64,000 bases of DNA, from assembly GCA_029237695.1 (NCBI GenBank), contig CM055266.1, positions 124,672,569 to 124,736,568 on the forward strand, written 5' to 3'. Shown here piece after piece: positions 52,190 through 64,000 of the stretch. Below the pieces are notes generated by a model. It was not told where the DNA came from and did no database searches. It worked only from the letters and a program-made list of their open reading frames with translations. Positions within the stretch are counted from its first letter, which is position 1. The number at the start of each line of letters is the position of its first letter. The translations under genes were made by a program, and so were the position numbers. This DNA is from Conchocele bisecta (Eukaryota; Mollusca; Bivalvia; Lucinida; Thyasiridae).

Positions 52190-54200
52190 AGTGATAGACC
52201 AGTCCGGCTACCGTGGCGACCAAGGGAGACTAGCTCCCAACCGGCATAGCTCTAAAACATCACTAATCCTACTTGTAGTTTGGTCCTCTAATGTGTTAGA
52301 TTGATAATGCTGATAGCTCCCGCTTGAAGGATACCAAGTCAGGAGCCTCAGCAATAGCAGCTGGTACTGTGTTCCAAAGTTTTACTGTCCTAGGGAAAAA
52401 GCTGAATTTGAATGTGTCAGATGATGCTGGGTAGTGTCGGTATTTATGATCGTGGCTGGATCTGGTACGTCTGGACGCTGGTATGAGGTATTCAGATGCT
52501 GGAATGCCTACAAGGTTGTTGACTATCTTGTACATTACTGTCAGCTGTGCTTTCACTCTCCTGTTTTCGAGCGATTCCCACTGTAGGTGTTCCAGCATAG
52601 AACCAACACTACTTGTGTTTCTGTAGCGGTTTGTTGTGTACTGGGCAGCTCTCATCTGTATCATCTCCAGCTTGTGAGTCTGTACTTGGGTATATGGGCT
52701 CCATATTGATGAGCAGTATTCCAGGCTTGGGCGCACCAGGGAGAAGTATACAGATGACTTGGTCCTTTCGTTGCTGACCCGTAAGTATCTCATCAAAAAA
52801 CCCAGTGTGTTGTTGCCTTTCTTCACAATCTAGTTGGACTCACAGGTACCGGGTAGTGTCTTCGGTCATCAGTTGGTGGCCCTTCAGCTTATAATTGTAG
52901 ATAAGCGGCGATCTGGAGCGTGTGATGCGCATGACACTGCATTTCTCTGGGTGGAACGACAAGCTCCAAGTCTGTTCCCAGGTAGTAAGGTGTTGTAGGT
53001 CATCTTGGAGGGATAGACAGTCGCGTTCTGACTTCACGTCTCTGTAAATGGCGCAATCGTCTGCGAACAGCCTGGTAGGGGATTGGACACAGTCTGGAAG
53101 GTTATTGATGAACAGCATGAATAGGATCGGCGCACACTTCCTTGTGGTACTCCGCTGAAAACAGGCACTGGGTCTGAAGTGGCTCAATCTACTACTACCC
53201 GATGTGTCCTGTCTGATACAAATGACCGAATACACTGGTTCGTAGTGTCTGTGATCCCGTAGTGGTGTAGTTTCCGCATCAGACGCTCATGCGGGACTTT
53301 GTCGAATGCCTTACTGAAGTCCAAGATGGCTATGTCGATCTGTTTTCCTTTGTCCAGTGATGTCGCGAGATGGTGGACCATGGTTAGTAACTGTGTTTCG
53401 CAGCTCATTCTGGCTCTGAATCCAAATTGAGCGTCGGTGAGTATGCTGTGCTTATTTAGGTGCTTGGAGATGTTGCTGACTACTATATGCTCCATTACTT
53501 TACAGCACATGCAGGTAAGGGATAATGGCCGGTAATTGCTGGCCTTGAACTTTTCTCCTTTCTTGAAAATTGCTGTGACGTTTGCGTTCTTCCAGACTGA
53601 AGGTGCAGTTCCTGTTGTAAGGCATTTCCTGTACATAATGGTAAGCAATGGTGTTATTTCTGTTGCCATCTCCTTCAGGATTCTGGCTGGAATGAAGTCT
53701 GGGCCAGAGGCTTTCTGTGGGTTTAGTTTCTTTAGTAGGCTGCATACCCCTTTCTCAGTGATGTCAATAGGTGGCATTGTTTGGTAAGTGGGTCCATAAG
53801 GCTCCGGTATGTTTCCAGCATATTCGCGTATAAACAACGACTGGTATTGTTGGTTGAGTATGTTGGCCTTATCAACTGGATCAGAGTAGAGTTTCCCCTG
53901 GTCTTTCAATGGAGAGACACCACTGTTGTCTTTTCGTTGGGCCTTGATGTATGTCCAGAACCTCTTCTACTTACTGTGTTGTTCGTCTGTCTTTTTGGGT
54001 ACCAGATGCCTTTTTCTTTCAGTACAGCTTGTTTAGTCGCCGTTGTTCTCGTCTAGCAGACTGGTCTATCCATGGTTTCTTCACCTTGCTACTGGTGATG
54101 GTTTTCGAGGGTATGTGCTCATTCATCACTTTCTTCAGTTTTGACTCGACTATGGACAAAGTCTCATCACACACACGGCACAGCAAAATATAAACAATTG
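52190..54200 (-). pseudogene. Dead non-LTR retrotransposon (Jockey/CR1-like reverse transcriptase)
   Basis: Minus-strand reading shows a 5' fragment (54190-54020), then an RT domain at about 53909-53190 with LNPQKASGPD, NYRPLSL, AQFGFR and ILDFSKAFDKVPH (motif A, first catalytic Asp). The FADDCAIY active site follows in another frame near 53060, and a C-terminal SLVRPSLEYCSS...RRAAQYTTNRY region at 52826-52296. It is broken by an in-frame stop and frameshift near 53190-53150 and by a deletion near 52830. No endonuclease domain is seen, so it is 5'-truncated. Confidence 0.88.
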
Positions 54201-55490
54201 AGGAGACACGCTGCTCCACAAATGAAGACAGTTTTTGGAAACACGTTTTGTGTGAAAATAAGAATTTGTAAAGACTGGCGACGGTATGTTATGAATAGTA
54301 TGCAGGTTCATAGTCATATTAGGATCTATTCATATATATCATTGTCAGCACTTTCAGCTTGTTTAGTGACCAGCATACCTAGCCATTGTCCATGATCAGA
54401 TTGAGAGTATGTGCAAAGTGTCTAAAAGTTATATCAGCCGTCGATCCAAAATGAGGATGCGACTGTAGAAATAAAGCTTTTAAATATGATATGTGCACAG
54501 TTTAAGTGCCTGTCTACTAGTACTCTCGCGCAGCGCTTTACTTACTGAATAATGATCAGTGAGTTCTGTTAGCCGCCGAAAATATATTTTTCACTTATAA
54601 AACATTTCCCTTTTAATACAGTGGTGCCAATGAACCAGCATAGATTACTCTTCCAGCCAATAGGCGAAGTCGGATTATGTATGATGTCTTCCATACAGAA
54701 CGAACTAGGGGGTCCGTAAAAGAACCGTGGCAAAGTGTTCGTCTCACACACATGCTCTGGGTTCGACCCCAGCCGCTGACATGATATTCGTCACTTTATA
54801 ACACATTCCTTTCCTACTAAACTTCTAACAAACACTATATATATCTGTTTCAGGCAATGGAAGCATATTATATGCTCACAAATGATAAAAGACCCAATAG
54901 TTCTCCAGTCACTGTCAAATAAATGCATTTCTTCTAAAACGTATGCTATATTTTTGCGATGTCGATTTATCCTCATTGACCAATTAAGAAAATATATTAC
55001 CAATCATGGTTTCATTTGCATAGTATCTCACATATGATAAAAGCAAGAAATAATCAGTCTAATTTGATAATAAAAAAATCACAACTGAAATTTATCTGAG
55101 AATTATTTAAATATTTGCTTCTGTGAGATGGACATACAGACTGATGATACAAGTATTTGCCAAAGTTACTTATTATATGTGAATAACCATGATAACTGTT
55201 TCATGCTTACCTCAACCGATAGAGAGCTCGTCTCACACCCGACCTTAAAAGAAGTTTTAGTAAAATTCCCGCTAGAGTCCTAACACACAGGACTTCAATC
55301 AATCAACATACTACGAGGAATCTACATACGTCCTTGGTGCACTTATGGAGAGGTGGAATAATGCAGAGAAAAGAAGCTCGACACGTTAGATGCTAAATCT
55401 ACCAAGGTAAGTACTAGCTTATAGGAATAGTTCAAATAATTGTCTTCTTGATTGGTTATGTAAAAATTATTTCAATACCTAATTTTGCTG
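54201..55490. other. Flank between LINE and minisatellite
   Basis: A GGGTTCGACCCCAGC at 54762-54776 with an upstream GGCAAAGTGTTCGTC is a possible decayed tRNA-derived SINE head. Nothing else is recognised. Confidence 0.35.
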
Positions 55491-55529
55491 TTACTCAACT
55501 AGATATATTTGGAGAGGGATTGGCAACGT

Positions 55530-56140
55530 TACCTGCCACATAGGGACATTCTGGTAACCCGACAAATAGGGAGCCGTTACCGCAAAATAGAGGCCCTGGT
55601 AACCTGCCAAATAAGGGCTCTGGATACATGCCACTTTGAAGAAATATGATTACCGGTATACTTTTGCATGAATGTCCGTCCAACGTACGTCCATCGGTAC
55701 GTGCATACATTTTTACTAAAAAAAAACAACCCCCGTTAAAAATATACTAGCTGCAGTCTTGATATTGGGTATGTAGCATCATTATGGTGTGTACATGCGC
55801 AAAGTTCATTTTGAATTTTGATTATTCACCCCATTCATGGATTGTCTTCCCTTTTTAACTTAACATTTGACAAGTTTGCCTTAAAAGTTGCGAAACCTTG
55901 AAACCGTAATAGCTGCAGGCTTGATACATGGTATGTCGCTTCAGTATGATGTGTAGATACCTGTAATATAAGGAACACAGGTAACCTGCCAAATAGGCGA
56001 ACCCATGTATAGCCCGCTACATAGGGACACCCAGGTAACCCGCCAAATAGGGGCACCAGGTAACCCGCCAAATAGGGGCATCCAGGTAACCCGCCAAACA
56101 GGGGCACCCAGGTAACCCGCCAAATAGGGGCGTTATCTGT
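55530..56140. repeat. Dispersed minisatellite, forward orientation
   Basis: Units of about 22-24 bases, consensus AGGTAACCCGCCAAATAGGG, clustered at 55530-55620 and 55975-56140, the latter with about seven units. ORFs over it are artefacts. Confidence 0.75.
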
Positions 56141-56371
56141 TATCTGTCAGTACACAATTGTATAGATACTGTAGAACAGTCATGCATTTGTGGTGTTTCC
56201 GACTACTTATTTCCACACATATGCTCCCTGATAAGTCACATGCGCATGCAGACGGCAGAAGTTCATATATAGATGTGTGGCATTTGTGCCAAGCCATTTC
56301 CATGACACATGACCTATCTGGCACGTACGGAGCATTCCCAGTCAGCAACCCATATGGCAATGGATACATAT

Positions 56372-56746
56372 CAGGGGCGTAGCCAGGGACAAATTTCTGA
56401 TACGCACACATGTCAAATGGTAGAACATTGGGTGAGCATGGCTCACTCGTCGACCTAGCGAAGTGAGGGAGAGTGCTAGTGGGGTCCGGGGGCATACCCT
56501 CCTGATTTATTTTCAAACTGAGATCCTATCTAACGCGTTTTCCTGCATTATTTACGGCACCATTTGTTTGTAATCGATATGTACGTTTGATACAAAATGC
56601 GTTCTGTTCCAGACTAAATAGCAACCCCACCCCCACCACTCCCAAGATTTTATTGCATATTTCGAAAAATAAGCCCTTTTTTTTTTAATTCTTTTATTTT
56701 TTCTCGTACGCACGTGCGTACGTGCGTATGCCTGGCTACGCCACTG
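56372..56746. mobile_element. MITE with CAGGGGCGTAGCCAGG ends
   Basis: CAGGGGCGTAGCCAGG and CCTGGCTACGCCACTG inverted ends; subterminal ACGCACACATG / CGCACGTGCGT. This terminus type is common among invertebrate hAT-like MITEs. Flanks are AT-simple, so the duplication is unclear. Confidence 0.7.
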
Positions 56747-56786
56747 CATATATATATAGTAAATACATGGCTAGTTCCGTCGAATA

Positions 56787-56890
56787 TAAAATATATTCGG
56801 TTTCAAGAGCCTTAGACAGCTTTATTGGGGCGAGCTTTAGCGAGCCCCTATAAAGCTGTCGGGACGAAACCGAATATATTTTATATCCGA
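56787..56890. repeat. Hairpin around TTTAGCGAGCCCC
   Basis: GAATATAAAATATATTCGGTTTC and its inverse, with inner GACAGCTTTATTGGGGC/GCCCCTATAAAGCTGTC arms. About 104 bases in all. Confidence 0.75.
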
Positions 56891-57475
56891 AAGCACTAAT
56901 CATGTATTTAGTTTATACCACATACTGAACTTAATGTTTGAGGGTGCGTGACGTCATGTTTTGACGTCACTCCCTCGCCATACGTCACAAAGTACGTCAA
57001 CGCTACTAGCTAGATTCGGCATTGTATCCGGTTAAATCTTCGATTTATTTACGATAAGCTTAAGTTTCAATATTGGCTGGATTTAGACTCCACAGTTGTC
57101 ATAATAAGCATTAAAATCATGACGCACATGTCCGTGTCGTTGGTTACGTCGCATATATTGTAAAAATGTACACAATTCAGTTGCATCGACACGATTTAGA
57201 TTTTAAAATCCGATGATATTTTGAATTTGCTGTTGAGACCGCGATTATGGGTCAAAGGTGAACACAATAAAGGCACAATCGCTATTAGGCTACTTCAGGT
57301 ATATTAGGTTACTTCAGATATAAACAACATTTATTCGACAACCCCCTTATGCTACATGGAGCAATGGTTACGGTATAAATGGCACATATGGAGCATATTC
57401 AGGCAGTAGCTCATATTTGGTCAGTGACAATGGACACATATATCCGGCATGTATAACGCATATTTAGTCAGTATA
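56891..57475. other. Intergenic, nothing recognised
   Basis: Contains GTGACGTCATGTTTTGACGTCAC near 56949, a short palindromic pair of CRE-like TGACGTCA motifs. No gene is found nearby to regulate. Confidence 0.35.
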
Positions 57476-57479
57476 GCCC

Positions 57480-58420
57480 CTATTTGACAGGTTACCTGAG
57501 CCCCTATTTGGTAGGAATTCCCTGTGTGCTGGTTTACGGCAGTTGAAGTGCCAATATTCGACAGTTTACCCGAGCCCATATTTTGCAGGCAAGCTGTGTA
57601 GCTTTGTATGGCATATAAGATGACCCTATTTGGCAGGTAAGTTGGCCATATTTCGCAGGTTTCTTGTTTACCCTTACATGACAGGCAGTATTCCCTATTT
57701 GGTAGGTTACATGAACCCCTATGTTGCAGTTTACTTGTTTGCCGCCCTTAAATGGCAAGTTATATCTATGTAAGTGGCCTACCTGACAGGTGATATGAAC
57801 CACTATATGGCAGATATCATGTGTGTCCTTATATGGCAAGTGTAATATTGTATATCCAGCAGCATAGAGTACTACAGAGTACGCAATCATACTTTGTCAG
57901 ACTTCTCACTGTAAACTGGTAAAAACCATTTTGAACTAGTGATATAGATGATTTAGATATATAAGACCATCTGTTTGAGATGGTTATCATGCAGTGTACA
58001 AAGTGTTCGCGAAACACTATGCACTAGAGAGGGCTCTCTGCGTGGTCAAACCCATGCTAGATCGCCTTTGGGGCGATGTTTGATAGTAGTAATCCGGATA
58101 CGAGTGCCGAGCCGGGACTCTGATATTTAGGCCAATTTCGATCAGATCCACTATACAATCGATTGCCTGCCAATTTAAAGATGCTTGCATAACTACGGTA
58201 TTCGTTTTAAACGGACGTTCCAGACCAGGTGGGACTCAGGTGGTGAGCACAAGCACGTTATATATACACGTAAATTACACCTATTTGCCAGGTTACCTGA
58301 ACCATTAAATCATATATTTGGCAGGTAACTTTACATGGCAGGCTAAGTGACCATCATGTTAACTGATCCCCTATACACAAGGTTACATGGGTGCCTATAT
58401 GGCAGGGAAAGTGCAAGTAT
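57480..58420. repeat. Dispersed minisatellite, reverse orientation
   Basis: CCCCTATTTGGCAGGTTACCTG-like units, inverse of those at 55.5-56.1 kb, decayed and spaced through 57480-57840 and 58270-58420. Unrelated sequence lies at 57841-58260. Confidence 0.6.
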
Positions 58421-59044
58421 CCGTACTGGATATTTGGTGCATTCTTTTTTCTCTTCATTAGAACATGTACACTGAAAAGTCTACAAGGTCCGTCTGGTGC
58501 ACCACTCATAGGTTGGATGTTCTGAAATGAAATTAAAATAGACCATTTCCCGTATACTCAAACATGGCGACTATCAGCGATGGTAATTCCCGGTTGAATA
58601 TGTTTCTGTTAATATTTATGGGTATTAGAGAATATTCAGGGGAAAGCAAGTGCATGTCAAAGTAGATTACTCTTAGATATAATTTTATGTCATTGTCACT
58701 GTCATCGTCGTATCTATTCACGTTTTAACGGCCTTAATGTTTTGTGTCATGAATTTTCGTGGCTAAACTTATTAGGCATTGAAATTAGCCAACATTGACT
58801 GCTTTTCTGAGGGGGGCGGGTGACTTATAAAAATCACCGCCTCTCACAATCAGTTAAGGAGGCTCTTGCGACAAATGGCAATATCACGTCGTAGCCCCAT
58901 ATGGGGTTACTCTTTTTGACAAAAATATCGACTCCACTTTACGATGATGTTTACGACATTCAATCTGATCCGTGTCACTCAGACGCTTATTGAACACAAT
59001 ATACAACTTATAGTACAACGACGAAACATAGTCTCTTATCAACC
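58421..59044. other. Intergenic, nothing recognised
   Basis: Short frames only. ATTCAATCTGATCCGTGTC and neighbours have no recognisable feature. Confidence 0.4.
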
Positions 59045-62000
59045 TGAAAAAGAGTTCTCCCTGGGGCTACGACGTTAGTATATATAGGTATACGATTCTT
59101 CCAACAAACTTAATTTTCCTCCTAGGGGAAGTTATCCCCGGGAAGAGGGTTTTCTTCGGGGGTATATTGCTACATAAAAATGGGTTGGTAAAAGTTTTTT
59201 GGGGGTAGTGTCATAAAATACTAGTTATAGTGATTTTCCACGAAAAAGTGTCAAAAAGAGTTCTCCCTGGGGCTACGACGTTAGTATATATAGGTAGACG
59301 ATTATTCCAATAAACTTATTTGTCCTCCTAGGGGAAGTTATCCCCGGGAAGAGGGTTTTTCTTCGGGGGTATATTGCTACATAAAAATGGGGCTTGGTAA
59401 AAGTTTTGGGGGTAGTGTCAAAATAAAAAACTTAGTTATGTGATTTTCCACGAAAAAGTGTCAAAAAAAAGTTCTCCCTGGGGCTACGACGTTAGTATAT
59501 ATAGGTATACGATTCTTCCAACAAACTTATTTTTCCTCCTAGGGGAAGTTATCCCCGGGAAGATGGGGGCTTCGGGGGTATATTGCTACATAAAAATGGG
59601 GCTTGGTAAAATATTTTGGGGTAGTGTCATAAAACACTTAGTTATAGTGATTTTACCACGAAAAAGTGTCAAAAAGAGTTCTCCCTGGGGCTACGACGTT
59701 AGTATATATAGGTATAACCGATCTTCCAACAAACTTATTTTTCCTCCTAGGGGAAGTTATCCCCGGGAAGAGGGTTTTCTTCGGGGTATATTGCTACATA
59801 AAAAATGGGGCTTGGTAAAAGTTTTGGGGTAGTGTCATAAAATACTTAGTTATAGTGATTTTCCACGAAAAAGTGTCAAAAAGAGTTCTCCCTGGGGCTA
59901 CGACGTTAGTATATATAGGTATACGATTCTTCCAACAAACTTATTTTTCCTCCTAGGGAAGTTATCCCCGGAAGAGGGTTTTCTTCGGGGTATATGCTAC
60001 ATAAAAATGGGCTTGGTAAAAGTTTTGGGGGTAGTGTCATAAAAATACTTAGTTATAGTGATCCACGAAAAATGTCAAAAGGAGTTCTCCCTGGGGCTAC
60101 GACGTTAGTATATATAGGTATACGATTCTTCCAACAAACTTATTTTTTCCTCCTAGGGGAAGTATCCCCGGGAAGAGGGTTTTCTTCGGGGGTATATTGC
60201 TACATAAAAATGGGGCTTGGTAAAAGTTTTTGGGGTAGTGTCATAAAACACTTAGTTATAGTGATTTTCCACGAAAAAGTGTCAAAAAGAGTTCTCCCTG
60301 GGGCTACGACGTTAGTATATATAGGAATATACGATTCTTCCAACAAACTATTTTTCCTCCTAGTAGTTATCCCCGGGAAGAGGGTTTTTCTTCGGGGGTA
60401 TATTGCTACATAAAAATGGGCTTGGTAAAAGTTTTTGGTGTAGTATACTACTTAGTTATAGAGATCTTTCCACGAAAAAGTGTCAAAAAGAGTTCTCCCT
60501 GGGGCTACGACGTTAGTATATATAGGTACGAATTATTCCAATAAACTTATTTGTCCTCCTAGGGGAAGTTATCCCGGAAGAGGGTTTTCTTCGGGGGTAA
60601 TATTGCTACATAAAAATGGGCTTGGTGGTAAAAGTTTTGTGGTAGTGTCATAAAATACTTAGTTATAGTGATTTTCCACGAAAAAGTGTCAAAAAGAGTT
60701 CTCCCTGGGGCTACGACGTTAGTATATATAGGTATACGATTCTTCCAACAAACTTATTTTTCCTCCTAGGGGAAGTTATCCCCGGGAATAGGGTTTTTTC
60801 TTCGGGTGGGGTATATTGCTACATAAAAATGGGCATGGTAAAAGTTTTGGGGTAGTGTCATAAAATACTTAGTTATAGTGATTTTCCACGAAAAAGTGTC
60901 AAAAAGAGTTACTCCCTGGGGCTACGACGTTAGTATATATAGGTATAACGATTCTCCAACAAACTTATTTTTACCTCCTAGGGAAGTTATCCCCGGGAAG
61001 AGGGTTTCTTCGGGGTATATTGCTACATAAAAATGGGGCTTGGTAAAATGTTTTGGGGGTATGTCATAAAATCTTAGTTATAGTGAATTTTCCACGAAAA
61101 AGTGTCAAAAAGAGTTCTCCCTGGGGCTACGACGTTAGTTATATAGGTATACGATTCTTCCAACAAACTTATTATTTTTCCTCCTAGGGGAAGTTATCCC
61201 CGGGAAGAGGGTTTTCTTTTCTCGGGGTATATTGCTACATAAAATGGGGCTTGGTAAAAGTTTTGGGGGTAGTGTCATAAAATACTTAGTTATAGTGATT
61301 TTCCACGAAAAAGTGTCAAAAAGAGTTCTCCCTGGGGCTACGACGTTAGTATATATAGGTAGACGATTATTCCAATAAACTTATTTGTCCTCCTAGGGGA
61401 AGTTATCCCCGGGAAGAGGGTTTTCTTCGGGGGTATATTGCTACATAAAAATGGGGCTTGGTAAAAGTTTTGGGGGTAGTGTCATAAAATACTTAGTTAT
61501 AGTGATTTTCCACGAAAAAGTGTCAAAAAGAGTTCTCCCTGGGGCTACGACGTTAGTATATATAGGTATACGATTCTTATTCCAACAAACTTTATTTTTC
61601 CTCCTAGGGGAAGTTATCCCCGGGAAGAGGGTTTTCTTCGGGGGTATATTGCTACATAAAAATGGGGCTTGGTAAAAGTTTTGGGGGTAGTGTCATAAAA
61701 CACTTAGTTATAGTGATTTTCCACGAAAAAGTGTCAAAAAGAGTTCTCCCTGGGGCTACGACGTTAGTATATATAGGTATACGATTCTTCCAACAAACTT
61801 ATTTTTCCTCCTAGGGAAGTAACCCCGGGAAGAGGGTTTTCTCTTTGGGGTATATTGCTACATAAAAATGGGGCTTGTAAAAGTTTTGGGGGTATGTCAT
61901 AAAATACTTAGTTATAGTGATTTTACCCACGAAAAAGTGTCAAAAAGAGTTCTCCCTGGGCTACGACGTTAGTATATAGGTACGATTCTTCCAACAAACT

Positions 62001-63432
62001 TATTTTTCCTCCTAGGGGAAGTTATCCCCGGGAAGAAGAGGGTTTTTCTTCGGGGGTATATTGCTACATAAAAATGGGGCTTGGTAAAAGTTTTGGGGGT
62101 AGTGTCATAAAATACTTAGTTTATAGTGATTTTTCCACGAAAAAGTGTCAAAAGGAGTTCTCCCTGTGGGGCTACGACGTTAGTATATATAGGTATACGA
62201 TTCTTCCAACAAACTTATTTTTCCTCCTAGGGGAAGTTATCCCCGGGAAGAGGGTTTTCTTCGGGGGTATATTGCTACATAAAAATGGGGCTTGGTAAAA
62301 GTTTTGGGGGTAGTGTCATAAAACACTTAGTTATAGTGATTTTCCACGAAAAAGTGTCAAAAAGAGTTCTCCCTGGGGCTACGACGTTAGTATATATAGG
62401 TATACGATTCTTCCAACAAACTTATTTTTCCTCCTAGGGGAAGTTATCCCCGGAAGAGGGTTTTTCTTCGGGGGTAATATTGCTACATAAAAATGGGGCT
62501 TGGTAAAAGTTTTTGGGGTAGTGTCATAAAATAAAATACTTAGTTATAGTGATTTTCCACGAAAAAGTGTCAAAAAGAGTTCTCCCTGGGGCTACGACGT
62601 TAGTATATATAGGTATACGATTCTTCCAACAAACTTATTTTTCCTCCTAGGGGAAGTTATCCCCGGGAAGAGGGTTTTCTTCGGGGGTATATTGCTACAT
62701 AAAAATGGGGCTTGGTAAAAGTTTTGGGGGTAGTGTCATAAAATACTTAGTTATAGTGATTTTCCACGAAAAAGTGTCAAAAGGAGTTCTCCCTGGGGCT
62801 ACGACGTTAGTATATATAGGTATACGATTCTTCCAACAAACTTATTTTTCCTCCTAGGGGAAGTTATCCCCGGGAAGAGGGTTTTCTTCGGGGGTATATT
62901 GCTACATAAAAATGGGGCTTGGTAAAAGTTTTGGGGGTAGTGTCATAAAATACTTAGTTATAGTGATTTTCCACGAAAAAGTGTCAAAAAGAGTTCTCCC
63001 TGGGGCTACGACGTTAGTATATATAGGTAGACGATTATTCCAACAAACTTATTTGTCCTCCTAGGGGAAGTTATCCCCGGGAAGAGGGTTTTCTTCGGGG
63101 GTATATTGCTACATAAAAATGGGGCTTGGTAAAAGTTTTGGGGGTAGTGTCATAAAATACTTAGTTATAGTGATTTTACACGAAAAAGTGTCAAAATGAG
63201 TTCTCCCTGGGGCTACGACGTTAGTATATATAGGTAGACGATTATTCCAATAAACTTATTTGTCCTCATAGGGGAAGTTATCCCCGGGAAGAGGGTTTTG
63301 TTCGGGGGTATATTGCTGCAGAAAAATGGGGCTTGGTCAAAGTTTTGGGGGTAGTGTCATAAAATAATTAGTAATATTGATTTTACACGAAAAACTGTCA
63401 AAAGAGTTCTCCCTGGGGCTACGACGTTAGTA
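59045..63432. repeat. Satellite array, 207-base monomer, 21 full units
   Basis: GTTCTCCCTGG landmarks at 59054, 59261, 59471, 59678, 59884, 60084, 60291, 60492, 60698, 60908, 61114, 61324, 61532, 61743, 61949, 62157, 62366, 62579, 62786, 62993, 63200 and 63406; spacing is 200-213 with mode 207. Each unit holds CTACGACGTTAGTATATA, CCTAGGGGAAGTTATCCCCG and ACGAAAAAGTGTCAAAA. Two variants differ at GTATACGATTCTTCC versus GTAGACGATTATTCC. Open frames are a consequence of 207 being divisible by 3. Confidence 0.95.
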
Positions 63433-63663
63433 TAAAAGGCTACAGCAAATTAAGTACTACCGGGTATGGACGGTGTTCGAGCCAATTCCCACCATTAAAT
63501 ATGAGCCGAATCGAAGTACTACCACAAAAATCTCATGGTTGGTATGTAATACATTATTTTGGATGAAATGTGTATATGTGTGCGGTTATCTCAGTATGTG
63601 GATTGATACGGTCAGTCAGGGGACCCGGTACGAGCACCGTGGGTGTTTTTGATTTTTATCGGC
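63433..63663. other. Unique flank of the satellite
   Basis: No repeat or ORF recognised between the end of the satellite and the 174-base duplication. Confidence 0.5.
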
Positions 63664-63664
63664 T

Positions 63665-64000
63665 TCATATCAATATGTGTATAAATAAAAATTATAAGTA
63701 TTACGGAATAAGTGGTATATTATTAAAAATAATACTTCTTCCGTGATGCATAGAAACTTTTAATAATATGTTATAGTAGTAAATACTCTGTATCAATGTT
63801 GCCGATAATACGGAATAAGTGTTATATTATTAAAATCTTCATATCAATATGTGTATAAATAAAAATTATAAGTATTACGGAATAAGTGGTATATTATTAA
63901 AAGTGGTATATTATTAAAATAATACTTATTCCGTGATGCATAGAAACTTTTAATAATATGTTATAGTAGTAAATACTCTGTATCAATGTTGCCGATAATA
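63665..64000. repeat. 174-base tandem duplication, cut by window end
   Basis: TCATATCAATATGTGTATAA at 63665 and 63839. Inner arms ACGGAATAAGTGGTATATTATT and AATAATACTT(A/C)TTCCGT form a hairpin in each copy. It may be the edge of a longer array. Confidence 0.85.

Noticed and set aside
56945..56975. Paired TGACGTCA (CRE-like) motifs as a promoter
   Set aside because: No ORF or gene follows on either strand within several kilobases.
59440..62298. Several 74-139 codon ORFs with similar sequences
   Set aside because: Products of the 207-base satellite; single-base indels move the frame from unit to unit.

Overview
The window is animal nuclear DNA, AT-rich and repeat-dense. It probably comes from a bivalve mollusc. 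The grounds are a widely spaced multi-exon gene in GT-AG introns, tRNA-derived SINEs, very many MITEs (miniature inverted-repeat transposable elements), and tandem-repeat elements built like the bivalve 'pearl' elements: a head, core repeats, an ACGG-type microsatellite and a hairpin tail. The species cannot be named from sequence alone.

One host gene is clearly recognisable. It fills the minus strand from 51441 (start codon) to 8208 (stop) and is an ataxin-7 (ATXN7 family) homologue, the subunit that anchors the deubiquitinase module of the SAGA histone-acetyltransferase complex. I could place 11 coding exons by splice sites and phase: 51441-51354, 51196-51128, 37397-37293, 29905-28328, 24958-24876, 20274-19961, 18845-18683, 16514-16378, 13749-12792, 10076-10013 and 8641-8208. 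They total 3993 bases (1330 codons plus stop), and every junction keeps frame. The N-terminal C2H2-like zinc finger, the SCA7 domain and a third conserved FG(S/A)R block are present. The human polyglutamine tract is absent.

Nearly everything else is mobile or tandem DNA in the introns and flanks. Family names used below: A = TA-flanked MITEs with GCCTATTTCACC ends; B = MITEs with GGCTGTGACTGGAG ends; C = MITEs with GTTTCACTAAAC ends; E1 and E2 = MITEs with CAG(A/G)GCTCCAGATAAG ends and 6-base target duplications; S1 = 300-420 base retroposon with 9-13 base target duplications and no poly-A; S2 = tRNA-derived SINE; P = palindromic element; PL = pearl-like arrays. Many are nested, so relative insertion ages can be read.

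Layout: 1-8 kb, downstream flank of MITEs and S1 copies. 8.2-51.4 kb, the ATXN7 gene; intron 2 (37.4-51.1 kb) carries the largest PL arrays, a Tc1-like remnant, a nested pair of TTAA-flanked elements (the inner one with a 79-codon ORF) and large inverted repeats. 52.2-54.2 kb, a dead non-LTR retrotransposon. 55.5-58.4 kb, a dispersed minisatellite in both orientations. 59.05-63.43 kb, a satellite array of 207-base monomers. 63.66-64.0 kb, a 174-base tandem duplication cut by the window end.
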